This document shows positions 25,790 to 33,672 of a DNA stretch of 34,874 nucleotides, piece after piece. Location: positions 1 through 34,874 of the forward strand of contig JAJYLV010000013.1 in the NCBI GenBank assembly GCA_021787445.1, given 5' to 3'. The notes under the pieces are model-generated. The model had not been told where the DNA came from and made no database searches. It saw nothing but the letters and a program-made list of their open reading frames with translations. Each line of letters begins with the position of its first letter. The first letter of the stretch is position 1. The DNA is from Chloroflexota bacterium (GTDB lineage: Bacteria; Chloroflexota; Limnocylindria; P2-11E). The position numbers were made by a program, and so were the translations under genes.

Positions 25790-27064
25790 CTGATCGACCG
25801 ACGCCCGCGCCTCTACTACGGCTGGGTCCTCGTCGTCGTGCTCGGGTTCACCGAGATCGTGTCGTGGGGCGTCCTCTACTACTCGTTCAGCGTCTTCGTC
25901 GCCCCCATGTCCGCCGAGCTCGGCGGATCGCGCGCGGCGATCGCGGGCGCGCTCTCCGTCATGCTCGTCGTGTCCGGGATCGCCGGCGTCGCGGTCGGAC
26001 GCTGGCTCGACGACCACGGCCCGCGGCTCCTCATGACCGCGGGATCCGTCGCGGCGGCCCTGTTGACCGTCGCGTGGTCGCGGGTCGGCGGCCTCCCGAG
26101 CTACTACGCGGTGTGGATCCTCATCGGCCTCGCCTTCGCGGCGACGAACTACTCGCCGGCCTTCGCGACGATCACCGTGTGGTTCCGCCGCTTCCGCGCG
26201 CGGGCGCTGACGGTCATGACGCTCATCGCGGGGTTCTCGAGCACGCTCTTCGTGCCGCTGGCGGCCTGGCTCGTCGCGACGCACGGCTGGCGCGACGCGC
26301 TCCTGTACCTCGCGGCGCTCCTCGCGGTCACGACCATCCCGATCCACGCGCTCGTCCTGCGGCGGCGGCCCTCGGACCTAGGCCTCGGTATCGATGGCGA
26401 CGCCTTCGCACCTCCCGCGGGCGCGCCGCCGCCGGCGCCCGAGGTGAGCTCCTCCCTCCGTGAGGCCCTGAGACACCCGAGCTTCCCGTGGATCGCCGGA
26501 GCCTTCGCGATCTACGCGCTCGGCGTCGGCGTGGGCATACACCTCGTCGCCTTCCTCCATGACGAGGGCTACCCGCTCGCGTTCGCCGCCGCGGCGACCG
26601 GTGGCCTCGGCATCGCGCAGGTCCTCGGACGGCTCGCGTTCGCCCCCCTCGAGGAGCGGCTCCCGCAGCGGACGCTGGCGCTCCTCATCTACGCCGCGTG
26701 CCCGGTCGCGCTCGCGGTCCTGCTGCTCGTGCCGAACCCCGCGGGGGTCGTCGTCTTCGTCGCTCTCTTCGGCGCCGGGCGTGGCTCGGAGACGCTCCTC
26801 CGGTCGACGCTCGTCGCGCGCTACTACGGCGCGCGGCGCTTCGCGAGCATCTACGGCGTCCTCACGCTGTTCATGACCGGGACGCAGGCCCTGGCGCCGG
26901 TGGCGCTCGGCGTGGCGTACGACGCGGCGCGGACCTACGTGCCCGGCCTCTGGGTCCTCGTCGCGCTCCTCTGCGGCTCGTCGCTCTCCATCTACGTCGC
27001 GGATCGTCGCCGGCAGAGGACCGAGGAGGGAGGTACGGTCACCGTGACGGAGATGACGACGTGA
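25790..27064 (+). CDS. MFS transporter, monocarboxylate/oxalate-formate type
   Basis: About 424 residues with 12 hydrophobic helices in two blocks split by a Pro/Ala-rich loop near residue 205-215. The first helix LYYGWVLVVVLGFTEIVSWG followed by YYSFSVFVAPM is characteristic of MCT-like and OxlT-like MFS members; GRWLDDHGPRLLM is the loop 2-3 motif. The likely substrate is a small organic acid (inference from family), which would suit the nearby hydroxyacid oxidases. The start is uncertain: CTG 25790 lies 7 nt after TAGCCT and gives MIDRRPRLYYGW; the frame remains open to GTG 25700, inside the vapC relic, which is less likely. The stop overlaps the methyltransferase GTG by 4 bp. Confidence 0.85.
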   Translation: MIDRRPRLYYGWVLVVVLGFTEIVSWGVLYYSFSVFVAPMSAELGGSRAAIAGALSVMLVVSGIAGVAVGRWLDDHGPRLLMTAGSVAAALLTVAWSRVGGLPSYYAVWILIGLAFAATNYSPAFATITVWFRRFRARALTVMTLIAGFSSTLFVPLAAWLVATHGWRDALLYLAALLAVTTIPIHALVLRRRPSDLGLGIDGDAFAPPAGAPPPAPEVSSSLREALRHPSFPWIAGAFAIYALGVGVGIHLVAFLHDEGYPLAFAAAATGGLGIAQVLGRLAFAPLEERLPQRTLALLIYAACPVALAVLLLVPNPAGVVVFVALFGAGRGSETLLRSTLVARYYGARRFASIYGVLTLFMTGTQALAPVALGVAYDAARTYVPGLWVLVALLCGSSLSIYVADRRRQRTEEGGTVTVTEMTT

Positions 27065-27897
27065 CGGACGGGACGCGTGCGCAGCTCCTCGACCGCTGGC
27101 GCAGCGACCTGAGCGGGTGGGGGATCCCGCGCGAGATCCTCGAGCGCGCGCCCGCCCCGCCGTGGCTCGCCGAGCGGTCCGTCTTCGTCCGCCGCGCCGC
27201 GGCGATGAAGGCGAAGCCACGCGGGAGCTCGCACCGTCGCGCGAGCGAGGCGCTGCCCGCGGGAGGCGCGGTCCTCGACGTCGGTGCGGGTGCCGGCGCG
27301 GCGTCGCTTCCGCTCCTCGAGCGCGCGGGAAGTCTCGTCGCCGTCGACCAGGACGAGGAGATGCTGCGCGACCTCGTCGCGCAGGCCGGCGCCGACGCGG
27401 CGAAGGTGACCACCGTCGTCGGCGGGTGGCCCGCCGTCGCGCCGCAGATCCCATCGGTCGACATCGCGGTCTGCAACCACGTCCTATACAACGTGCCCGA
27501 CCTGGCCCCGTTCATCGGAGCGCTCGACGCCCACACGCGGCGGCGCGTGGTCATCGAGATCACCGCACGCCATCCCGTCGCCCGCCTCAACCCGCTGTGG
27601 AAGCGCTTCCACGGGATCGAGCGTCCGACCCGGCCGACCTGGGAGGACGCGGTGCCCGCGGTCGAGGCCGCCCACGGCTCGCCCGTGCGCGTCGAGCGCG
27701 AGCAACTGCCGCCGCAGCCGGTCTTTCAGCAGTGGGAGGAGGTCGCGGCATCGACGACGCGCCGCCTGTGCCTTCCGCCGGAGCGCAGCGGCGAGGTGGC
27801 GAGCGCGCTCATCGAGCTGACGGGCGCCGTCCCGACCGATCCGACGACGTGGTTCGGCCCCGGGCGCGACGTCGTGACGATCTGGTGGGACAGGTAG
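27061..27897 (+). CDS. Class I SAM-dependent methyltransferase
   Basis: 278 residues, GTG start overlapping the MFS stop (GTGA). Motif I is AVLDVGAGAGAASLPLLERAG (quoted as VLDVGAGAGAASLPLL, about 71-86), followed by the acidic SAM-ribose residue in LVAVDQDEEML, and motif IV region IAVCNHVLYNVPDL. The first 60 residues form an alpha-helical lead (LLDRWRSDLSGWGIPREIL), and the C-terminal part is Trp-rich (FQQWEEV, TTWFGPG, VTIWWDR). Substrate unknown. Co-transcription with an organic-acid-type transporter is suggested by the overlap but does not identify the target. Confidence 0.85.
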   Translation: MTDGTRAQLLDRWRSDLSGWGIPREILERAPAPPWLAERSVFVRRAAAMKAKPRGSSHRRASEALPAGGAVLDVGAGAGAASLPLLERAGSLVAVDQDEEMLRDLVAQAGADAAKVTTVVGGWPAVAPQIPSVDIAVCNHVLYNVPDLAPFIGALDAHTRRRVVIEITARHPVARLNPLWKRFHGIERPTRPTWEDAVPAVEAAHGSPVRVEREQLPPQPVFQQWEEVAASTTRRLCLPPERSGEVASALIELTGAVPTDPTTWFGPGRDVVTIWWDR

Positions 27898-27948
27898 CTG
27901 CGCGTGCGGTGAGCGTCCGTCGTCGTCGCGCGGTCGCGTTGGCGCTCG

Positions 27949-27954
27949 TACCCT
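27949..27954 (+). promoter_or_regulatory. -10-like hexamer before the DUF2255 gene
   Basis: TACCCT, then TGCCAGCG, then ATG 27963. Near-identical to the block before the ThDP enzyme gene (12 of 14 bases plus the ATG). Confidence 0.5.
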
Positions 27955-27962
27955 TGCCAGCG

Positions 27963-28316
27963 ATGCCGTTCGACGAGAAGACGCTCTCGCGCCTCGCGCG
28001 GGCCGAGGAGGTCGAGATCGTCACAGCGGGGGCGCAGCCCGTCGTCATCTGGGTCGTCCTCGTCGGGACCGGCGTCTACGTCCGCTCGGTGCGCGGCGCG
28101 AAGGGGAACTGGTACCGCCACCTCGTCCGCGACGGCGTGGGTGAGCTTCGCGTCGACCGCGCGCGCCTCCCGATCAAGGCCACGCGGATCGAGGACGTGA
28201 CGACGATCCACGCGGTGAGCCTCGCGTTGGAGCAGAAGTACCGCGATCCGGACTCGCTCGCGTCGATGCTCCGGTCGAACACCCTGCCGACGACGCTGAG
28301 GCTGGATCCGCGCTGA
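27963..28316 (+). CDS. DUF2255 family protein
   Basis: 117 residues. LARAEEVEIVTAGAQPVVIWVVLVG, then GVYVRSVRGAKGNWYRHLVRDG, is the pattern of the DUF2255 family: a short beta-rich fold with a WYR motif, distantly like flavin/deazaflavin-binding nitroreductase barrels. No biochemical role is established for the family. ATG 27963 fits the family start and the -10-like TACCCT at 8 nt; frames further upstream look like methyltransferase shadow. Ends at a strong bidirectional hairpin shared with the convergent GlcG-like gene. Confidence 0.8.
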   Translation: MPFDEKTLSRLARAEEVEIVTAGAQPVVIWVVLVGTGVYVRSVRGAKGNWYRHLVRDGVGELRVDRARLPIKATRIEDVTTIHAVSLALEQKYRDPDSLASMLRSNTLPTTLRLDPR

Positions 28317-28332
28317 CGGCGCTACGCCGTCA
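28314..28332. terminator. Bidirectional hairpin between convergent genes
   Basis: TGACGGCG (28314-28321) and CGCCGTCA (28325-28332) pair perfectly over eight bases with a CTA loop, beginning in the DUF2255 stop and ending one base before the GlcG-like stop. Position and symmetry suit a terminator serving both strands; there is no long T-tract. Confidence 0.6.
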
Positions 28333-28716
28333 CTAGCCTCCGATCCCCGCTCGCGAGACGTCCTCGTCCTGCTGCGAGGAGCCACCGCTCGCGCCGACGG
28401 CGCCGCCGCCGGGGAGCGGGAGCGCGCCCTGGCGCGGCGTGAAGCGTCCGCCGGTCACCGCCGAAACGGCGGCCGAGAAGGCGGGGTCCTTGCCGATGCG
28501 CTCGGCGAGCGCCGCGCTGGGCGCCTTCCACGCGGCCGCGGTGTAGGCCTTGCCCCACGCGATCTCGGGCGCCGTGAACGGCGCGCCGTCCATACGCTCG
28601 AGCGCGACGAGGTGTCCGCCGGCGTCGACGACGGCGATCGCCATGGGCACGCCGATCTCCTTCGCTTTCGCTCGTGCGCGCTCGATGATCGCTCGCGCTT
28701 CGTCAATGCCGGCCAT
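28333..28716 (-). CDS. GlcG/HbpS-like (DUF336) heme-degrading-type protein
   Basis: 127 residues. DEARAIIERARAKAKEIGVP, MAIAVVDAGGHLVALERMDGA and IAWGKAYTAAAWKAPSAAL are the core of the DUF336 family (GlcG, HbpS, PduO C-terminal domain), which binds heme or cobalamin in some members. The C-terminal strand region is shortened (ALPLPGGGAVGASGGSSQQDED instead of a full GVPVVVDGxVVGAIGVSG run) and the last helix is brief. ATG 28716 has a GGGAGGG Shine-Dalgarno 6-8 nt upstream, so it is leadered. glcG belongs to the glc operon in E. coli; here it is about 0.8 kb from the glc cluster, on the same strand but separated by an opposite-strand hydrolase gene. Confidence 0.82.
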   Translation of the reverse strand: MAGIDEARAIIERARAKAKEIGVPMAIAVVDAGGHLVALERMDGAPFTAPEIAWGKAYTAAAWKAPSAALAERIGKDPAFSAAVSAVTGGRFTPRQGALPLPGGGAVGASGGSSQQDEDVSRAGIGG

Positions 28717-28840
28717 CGTTCCCTCCCGCTGCGCGTGACTTCGCGAGACCGCCGCGGACCCTAGCGCGCGCCCGCCGCTACCGCAAAGACAAGGTGCGGA
28801 ACGTCTAGCGGCCGGCCCGGTGAGGGTGGAAGCCGAACGG

Positions 28841-28846
28841 GATACT
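28841..28846 (+). promoter_or_regulatory. -10-like hexamer before the hydrolase gene
   Basis: GATACT, 8 nt before ATG 28855; the same hexamer precedes the second MFS gene. A TTG at 28846 overlaps it and is therefore not the preferred start. Confidence 0.45.
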
Positions 28847-28854
28847 TGAGCCCT

Positions 28855-29538
28855 ATGCCGCTCCAGCGCGTCTCGTTCCCCGTCCCGACCGGCCAGCTCG
28901 ACGGTGCTCTCCACCTGCCGGAGCGGGAGGCGATCGGTGGATGCGCCGTGCTGCACGGCTTCGGCGGCGATCCCGATCAACCGCACGTCGTCGCGACGTG
29001 CGACGCGCTCGCGGCGAGCGGCGTCGCGGCGCTCCGCTTCGCCTTCCGCGACCACGAGCCGCCGCGGATGACGATCGACTCCGCCCTCGAGGATGCGGTG
29101 GGCGCCCTGCGCCTCCTGCGCGTGCATCCGCAGGTCGCGCAGCGCTACGCCGTCGTCGGATTCTCGTTCGGCGGCGCGGTCGCGGCGCTCGCCGCGGGAC
29201 GTGACCACCGCATCGCCGCCGCGGTGCTCGCGGCGGCGCCGTCGATGACGCGGGGCGGCGCGGCCGGCTGGACCGGCGGCGGGAAGTGGCGTCCCGTCGC
29301 GGAGCTGTCGCACACGCGGGCGCGGGTCCTTCTCGTCTGGGGGACGGAGGACACGCAGGTCCCCTTCGCCGATGCCGAGAGCTACGACTCCGTCCTGTCG
29401 CAGGCGCGCGTGACGCACCGCGTCGTACGCATCGCCGGCGGGGACCACGACTTCGAGCCCGAGACGGCGCGCGAGCGGATGACCGCGACGGTCGCGGAGT
29501 GGATCGCGCAGAGCTTCACGGCGGGACGCCCCGCCTAG
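28855..29538 (+). CDS. Alpha/beta hydrolase, dienelactone-hydrolase/esterase-like
   Basis: 227 residues with a complete Ser-Asp-His triad by position: nucleophile S104 in VVGFSFGGAVAAL, D166 in LVWGTEDTQVPF and H198 in IAGGDHDFEPE. The oxyanion region is VLHGFGGDPDQPHV. The short length and lack of a cap domain resemble the YfhR/KANL3-Tex30-like small hydrolases. The substrate cannot be told. ATG 28855 is preferred over TTG 28846 because it leaves the -10-like GATACT outside the coding region. Ends 9 nt from the convergent zinc-ribbon gene. Confidence 0.87.
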   Translation: MPLQRVSFPVPTGQLDGALHLPEREAIGGCAVLHGFGGDPDQPHVVATCDALAASGVAALRFAFRDHEPPRMTIDSALEDAVGALRLLRVHPQVAQRYAVVGFSFGGAVAALAAGRDHRIAAAVLAAAPSMTRGGAAGWTGGGKWRPVAELSHTRARVLLVWGTEDTQVPFADAESYDSVLSQARVTHRVVRIAGGDHDFEPETARERMTATVAEWIAQSFTAGRPA

Positions 29539-29547
29539 ATCGAGAGG

Positions 29548-29985
29548 CTACGCGGGGCGCAGGACCGGGCGCGCGAACGTGTGCCCGCGCTCGCACATGA
29601 GGACGCTGTAGCGGACCGTCCGGCGGCCCTCCCAGCGCGTGCGCTGCTCGGGGCCGAACTTCGTCGTGCCGCAGCGCGGGCAGGCCTCGACGGCCCCGGT
29701 GCTCGGCTGCACGAGCCCGGCGGGCGGAGCCTCGCGCGCGCGTGTCGGCGGCAGCGACGTCGGCGTCTTCGCCGCTTCCTTCGCCAATGCGGCGGTGTCG
29801 AGGGAGGGCGCCTTCGCCGCGGTCGTCCGCGCGCCGGCGCGCGTGCCGCGGAGCGGCTTCGCCTGCGGCGTCGTCTTCACGACCGTCTTGGCGCTCGCCG
29901 GCTTCCGCGCGGGCGTGTCCTTCGCGCGCGCTTTCGTCGCTTTCGCCGGCGCGCTCTTCGTCGTCTTGCGCGAGGTCGGGCTCAT
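29548..29985 (-). CDS. Basic Ala/Lys-rich protein with a C-terminal zinc ribbon
   Basis: 145 residues. Residues 1-80 are a disordered Lys/Ala/Thr/Pro-rich tail (TSRKTTKSAPAKATKARAKD, ARKPASAKTVVKTTPQAK), much like histone H1-type or AlgP-type DNA-binding tails. Residues about 105-140 hold a compact zinc-ribbon-like module, CPRCGTTKF with a later MCERGHTF (CxxC plus C-x3-H). Function unrecognised; binding to DNA or RNA is plausible from the charge. ATG 29985 has a GAGGGAGG ribosome-binding run 7-10 nt upstream. It lies 27 nt behind the hydroxyacid oxidase gene on the same strand and may be the last gene of that operon. Confidence 0.72.
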   Translation of the reverse strand: MSPTSRKTTKSAPAKATKARAKDTPARKPASAKTVVKTTPQAKPLRGTRAGARTTAAKAPSLDTAALAKEAAKTPTSLPPTRAREAPPAGLVQPSTGAVEACPRCGTTKFGPEQRTRWEGRRTVRYSVLMCERGHTFARPVLRPA

Positions 29986-30012
29986 GCGGGCTCGCCTCCC
30001 TCTGGCGGCAGC

Positions 30013-31203
30013 CTATCCCACCGCACGGCCGGACCCCCACTCGGGCGGGACGCTGACGAAGCGCGCGTCGAGGCCGCGCACGGAGGCGCACCCGAGAAGG
30101 CGGAGCGTGCGGACGACGTCGGCGCGCAGGATGTCGATCGCGCGGGCGACGCCGGGGCCGCCGTCCGCCGCGAGGCCGTACGCGTAGGCGCGGCCCACGA
30201 GGACGGCGCGGGCGCCGAGGCAGAGCGCCTTCACGACGTCGCTTCCGCGCCGGATGCCGCCGTCGACAAGGACCGGGACCCGGCCGTCCACCGCGGCCAG
30301 GACCTCGCCGAGGACGCGGATCGTCGGAGGCGCGTCGTCGAGCTGCCGCCCGCCATGGTTCGAGACGACGATCGCCTCGACCCCGGCGGCGACCGCAGCC
30401 CGCGCGTCCTCGGCGGTGAGGACGCCCTTGACGACGATCGATCCGCCCCAGACCTCGCGGATCCAGTCGAGGTCGTCCCACGTCACGACGGACTCCTCGA
30501 GGGCCGGCCCGACGTCGACGTACTTCATCGGCCCGTCCGGCAGCACGACGTTGGGGAACCGCATGAGGCCGCCGTCACGGAGGACTCCGTAGAGCCACCG
30601 CGGACGCACGAGGAACTGCGGCGCGAATCGCAGCCGCTCGAGCGGCGCGCCGCCGAGGAGCTCCTTGATGCCGTTGCGCAGGTCGCGCTCGCGCATCCCC
30701 GACATCCCGGTGTCGATCGTCACGAGGAGAGCCGAGTAGCCCGCGGCGCGCGCGCGGGCGATCGCCTTGCGCGCGACGTCGCGGCCGCCGACGAGGTAGA
30801 GCTGGTACCACAGCGGTCCGCTCGACCCGGCGCGCACTTCCTCGATCGTCGAGCCGGAGAGCGTGGACAGGGAGTAGATCGTGCCCGCCTCGCCCGCCGC
30901 GCGCGCCGCGACGACCTCGCCGCGGGGGTAGAAGAGTCGCGTGCTGCCGAGGGGCGCGAGGATGAACGGGAGCGCGAGCCGCGTGCCGAGGACGGTCGTC
31001 GTGAGGTCGCACTCGTCGAAGGCGACAGCGCCCCGCGGGCGGAAGGTGATCTCCTGGTAGGCGCGCAGATTCGCGCGCAAGGTGGCCTCATCCTCGGCGC
31101 CGCCGTCGATGTAGTCGAAGACGATCCGCGGCACGCGGGCTTTCGCGCGGCGCCGCAGGTCGGCGATGTTGAGGACGTCGTGCCGCGTGAGGATCGCGCT
31201 CAC
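30013..31203 (-). CDS. FMN-dependent alpha-hydroxyacid oxidase/dehydrogenase (LldD/GOX family)
   Basis: About 396 residues, a TIM-barrel flavoprotein that oxidises 2-hydroxyacids such as L-lactate or glycolate. Near the N-terminus: LRRRAKARVPRIVFDYIDGGAEDEATLRAN (in parts DYIDGGAEDEATLRAN), then LILAPLGSTRLFYPRGE-like FMN strand, GPLWYQLYLVGGRDV and VTIDTGMSGMRERDLRNG. The active-site His283 is in VVSNHGGRQLDDAPPT, and GGIRRGSDVVKALCLGARAV binds FMN phosphate. GTG 31203 overlaps the glcF stop as GTGA. It follows glcDEF directly, so two kinds of hydroxyacid oxidase are made together; whether it is a lactate or glycolate enzyme cannot be decided by eye. Confidence 0.92.
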   Translation of the reverse strand: MSAILTRHDVLNIADLRRRAKARVPRIVFDYIDGGAEDEATLRANLRAYQEITFRPRGAVAFDECDLTTTVLGTRLALPFILAPLGSTRLFYPRGEVVAARAAGEAGTIYSLSTLSGSTIEEVRAGSSGPLWYQLYLVGGRDVARKAIARARAAGYSALLVTIDTGMSGMRERDLRNGIKELLGGAPLERLRFAPQFLVRPRWLYGVLRDGGLMRFPNVVLPDGPMKYVDVGPALEESVVTWDDLDWIREVWGGSIVVKGVLTAEDARAAVAAGVEAIVVSNHGGRQLDDAPPTIRVLGEVLAAVDGRVPVLVDGGIRRGSDVVKALCLGARAVLVGRAYAYGLAADGGPGVARAIDILRADVVRTLRLLGCASVRGLDARFVSVPPEWGSGRAVG

Positions 31204-32513
31204 GGAGCGGAAGCGTATGACCTGTCGAGCAGGTCCATGAGGTGCAGGACCTCCGTCCGCATCCCGCTCTCGCGTATGCCGGCCTCGAGCTGCATGAGGC
31301 AGCCGGGGTTCGCGGTCACGAGGATGTCCGGAGCGGCCGCGCGCAGGTGCTCCATCTTGCGGTGGAGGAGCTTCCGCGAGAGGTCGGGCTGGCTCACGTT
31401 GTAGATGCCGGCGCTTCCGCAGCACCAGTCGGCCTCCGCGAGGGGAACGATGCGCAGGCCGGGGATCTGGGCGAGGAGCGCCTTCGGCTGCGCCGACACC
31501 TTCTGTCCGTGAAGGAGGTGGCAGGGCTCGTCGTACGCGACGTTGGCGTCGAGCGGCCCGGGCGCGGCCGTCAGGCCCAGGTCGGCGAGGATCTCGCTCG
31601 CGTCCTTCACCTTCGCCGCGAAGCGCTCCGCGCGCTCGGCCCACCGCGCGTCGTCCTTGAGGAGCCAGCCGTACTCCTTGAGGTTCGCGCCGCAGCCCGC
31701 GGCGTTCACGACGAACGCGTCGACGTCGAGCGGCTCGAGCGCCGCGATGTTGCGCCTCGCGAGCTCGCGCCCCGCGGCGCGCTCGCCGGCGTGCACGTGG
31801 AGCGCGCCGCAGCACGTCTGCCCCTCCGCGACGACGACCTCGATGCCGTTCCGCGCGAGCACGCGCGCCGTCGCGGCGTTCGTCGCGCCGAAGGCCGCGC
31901 GCTGGATGCAGCCCTCGAAGAGCGCGACGCGCGCGCGGCGCGTCCCCGCGGCGGGGAACAGGAGCGGGAGAGCGGGGGCCGAGGGGCGCCCCGCGGGGAC
32001 GAGGTCGAGCGACCCGGCGAGACGGGCGGCGAGGGGCACGCGGCGGCCGACGAGCCGCAGGAGCGCGCCCGCACCGAGATCGCGCGCCGCGTAGGTCAGG
32101 CGTGTGACGAAGGCGAGCCGCCGCGGGTGGGGCAGGAGCTGGTCGAGCGCGAGCCAGCGGACGAAGTGCGCCATCGCTCCGCGCCGGCGTGTCCTCTCGA
32201 CCTGCGAGCGCGCCGCTTCGACGAGCTTCCCGTACTCGACGCCCGACGGGCACGCCGTCTCGCAGGCTCGGCAGTCGAGGCACTGGTAGACGTGGCGCTC
32301 GAACGCCGCGTTCTGCGGCGCGATCCGTCCTTCCCAGGCGTCCTTCATGAGGCGGATGCGGCCGCGCGGCGAGTCGGCCTCGATGCCGAGCACCGCGTAC
32401 GTCGGGCACGTAGGGAGGCAGAAGCCGCAGTGGACGCAGCGCTGGATGAGCTCCTGCGCCGGAGCGTCGCCATCGAGGTAGAGCGCCGCCGGACGGATGA
32501 CCGTGTCAGCCAA
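31200..32513 (-). CDS. glcF: Glycolate oxidase iron-sulfur subunit
   Basis: About 437 residues. Two 4Fe-4S clusters are bound by CVHCGFCLPTCPTY and CLDCRACETACPSG in the first 110 residues. Two CCG domains follow, ending CCGALHVHAG and CCGSAGIYN, which bind further cofactor or mediate electron transfer in GlcF and heterodisulfide-reductase-like proteins. GlcF passes electrons from the flavin subunits GlcD/GlcE to the membrane quinone pool. The start is taken as TTG 32513 (ADTVIRPAALYLDGD), overlapping glcE by 8 bp, since no ATG or GTG lies upstream of the first cluster in frame. Stop overlaps the LldD-like gene. Confidence 0.93.
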   Translation of the reverse strand: MADTVIRPAALYLDGDAPAQELIQRCVHCGFCLPTCPTYAVLGIEADSPRGRIRLMKDAWEGRIAPQNAAFERHVYQCLDCRACETACPSGVEYGKLVEAARSQVERTRRRGAMAHFVRWLALDQLLPHPRRLAFVTRLTYAARDLGAGALLRLVGRRVPLAARLAGSLDLVPAGRPSAPALPLLFPAAGTRRARVALFEGCIQRAAFGATNAATARVLARNGIEVVVAEGQTCCGALHVHAGERAAGRELARRNIAALEPLDVDAFVVNAAGCGANLKEYGWLLKDDARWAERAERFAAKVKDASEILADLGLTAAPGPLDANVAYDEPCHLLHGQKVSAQPKALLAQIPGLRIVPLAEADWCCGSAGIYNVSQPDLSRKLLHRKMEHLRAAAPDILVTANPGCLMQLEAGIRESGMRTEVLHLMDLLDRSYASAP

Positions 32514-33672
32514 CGGCGGACCTCCCCGGCTCGAGGACGCCCGCCGCGTCGAACGCCTCCTTGAGCCGGCGCATGAGGAAGTCACCTCCGGGCCGCGCGC
32601 CGCTCCACGCGGCCAGCCGCGGGCGCAGCGACGCGTCGCGCCTCTCGACGCGCGCGCTCCCGCCGACGACGGCCGCGGCGGCGAGGAGCGTGTCGGCCGA
32701 GCGGAGGACGGCGGCCTCGTCGCCGCGGAGGTGCACACGGACGATCGCGCTCCCCGCGTCGACGACACAGCGCGCGAAGGCGTCGAGCGTGGCGGCGCTC
32801 TCGGTGAAAAAGCGCTGCGCGGCGAGCGGCAGCGCCGCGCGCACGAGGACGCCGTCGACGGCGGTCGCGGGGAGCTCGCGGGCCGCGGCGACGCGAGCGT
32901 CGTCCTCCGTCCGCTCGCACACCGCGCGCGCGTCCTTGGCCGCGCGCGCCGTCTCGTCGATCGCGCGCTCGACGTGCGGCCGCGGGCCCTCGGCGGCGAT
33001 GAGCAGGCTCCAGCGTCCATGCGCCGCCTCGACGACGAGCGCGGTGGGTCGGACCGCCGTGTGCAGCAGGTGGTCGGCGATGGCGAACGCCGCGGCCGCG
33101 CCGGAGCAGCGCGCGACGGCGAGAGCGCGCGCCTCGGGACGCGGCAGCACCTTGAACGTCGCTTCCGCGATGACGCCGAGGGTCCCGAGCGATCCGACGA
33201 AGAGCTTGTTGAGGTCGTAGCCGGCGACGTTCTTGACGACGCGGCCGCCGCCGCGCGCGACGGTGCCGTCCGCGAGCGCCGCGACCGTGCCGATGAGCAG
33301 GTCGCGCACGCCGCCGTAGCGGAGGCGCGCGAACCCGCTGCTGTTGGACGCGACGATCCCCCCGACGGTCGCGGCGGCGGCGTGGGGCGGATCGAGCGGG
33401 AGGACCTGCCCGTACGCGGCGAGGGCACGCTGGAGATCCGCGAGCGGCGTTCCCGCGGCGGCCGTGACCGTGAGGTCCGCGGGGACGTGGTCGACGATCC
33501 CGCTCATCGCGCCGGTCTCGAGGACGAGGTCCGTCGGGAGGAGCTCGCCGAGGTAGGACTTCGTGCCCGCGCCGCGGATACGCACGGTGTGCCGCTCGCG
33601 CGACGCCGCGGCGAGGGCGACGGCGCATTCGGCGGCGCTGGCGGGTCGCAGCGCCGTCGCGACCGCGGTCAT
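32506..33672 (-). CDS. glcE: Glycolate oxidase FAD-binding subunit
   Basis: About 388 residues. An FAD-binding type 4 (PCMH) domain occupies the first half: VRIRGAGTKSYLGE, GTPLADLQRALAAYGQVLPLDPPH, AATVGGIVASNSSGFARLRYGG and VKNVAGYDLNKLFVGSLGTLGVI. The C-terminal half is the short cap that ends PGGDFLMRRLKEAFDAAGVLEPGR, a typical GlcE end. ATG 33672 overlaps the glcD stop as ATGA, and the order D-E-F matches the E. coli glc operon. Works with GlcD and GlcF as the membrane-associated glycolate dehydrogenase. Confidence 0.93.
   Translation of the reverse strand: MTAVATALRPASAAECAVALAAASRERHTVRIRGAGTKSYLGELLPTDLVLETGAMSGIVDHVPADLTVTAAAGTPLADLQRALAAYGQVLPLDPPHAAAATVGGIVASNSSGFARLRYGGVRDLLIGTVAALADGTVARGGGRVVKNVAGYDLNKLFVGSLGTLGVIAEATFKVLPRPEARALAVARCSGAAAAFAIADHLLHTAVRPTALVVEAAHGRWSLLIAAEGPRPHVERAIDETARAAKDARAVCERTEDDARVAAARELPATAVDGVLVRAALPLAAQRFFTESAATLDAFARCVVDAGSAIVRVHLRGDEAAVLRSADTLLAAAAVVGGSARVERRDASLRPRLAAWSGARPGGDFLMRRLKEAFDAAGVLEPGRSAVG

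Noticed and set aside
30010-30015. TAGGCT on the minus strand as a promoter for the zinc-ribbon gene
   Set aside because: Its TAG is the stop codon of the hydroxyacid oxidase gene and the downstream gene has a clear ribosome-binding site within a probable operon.
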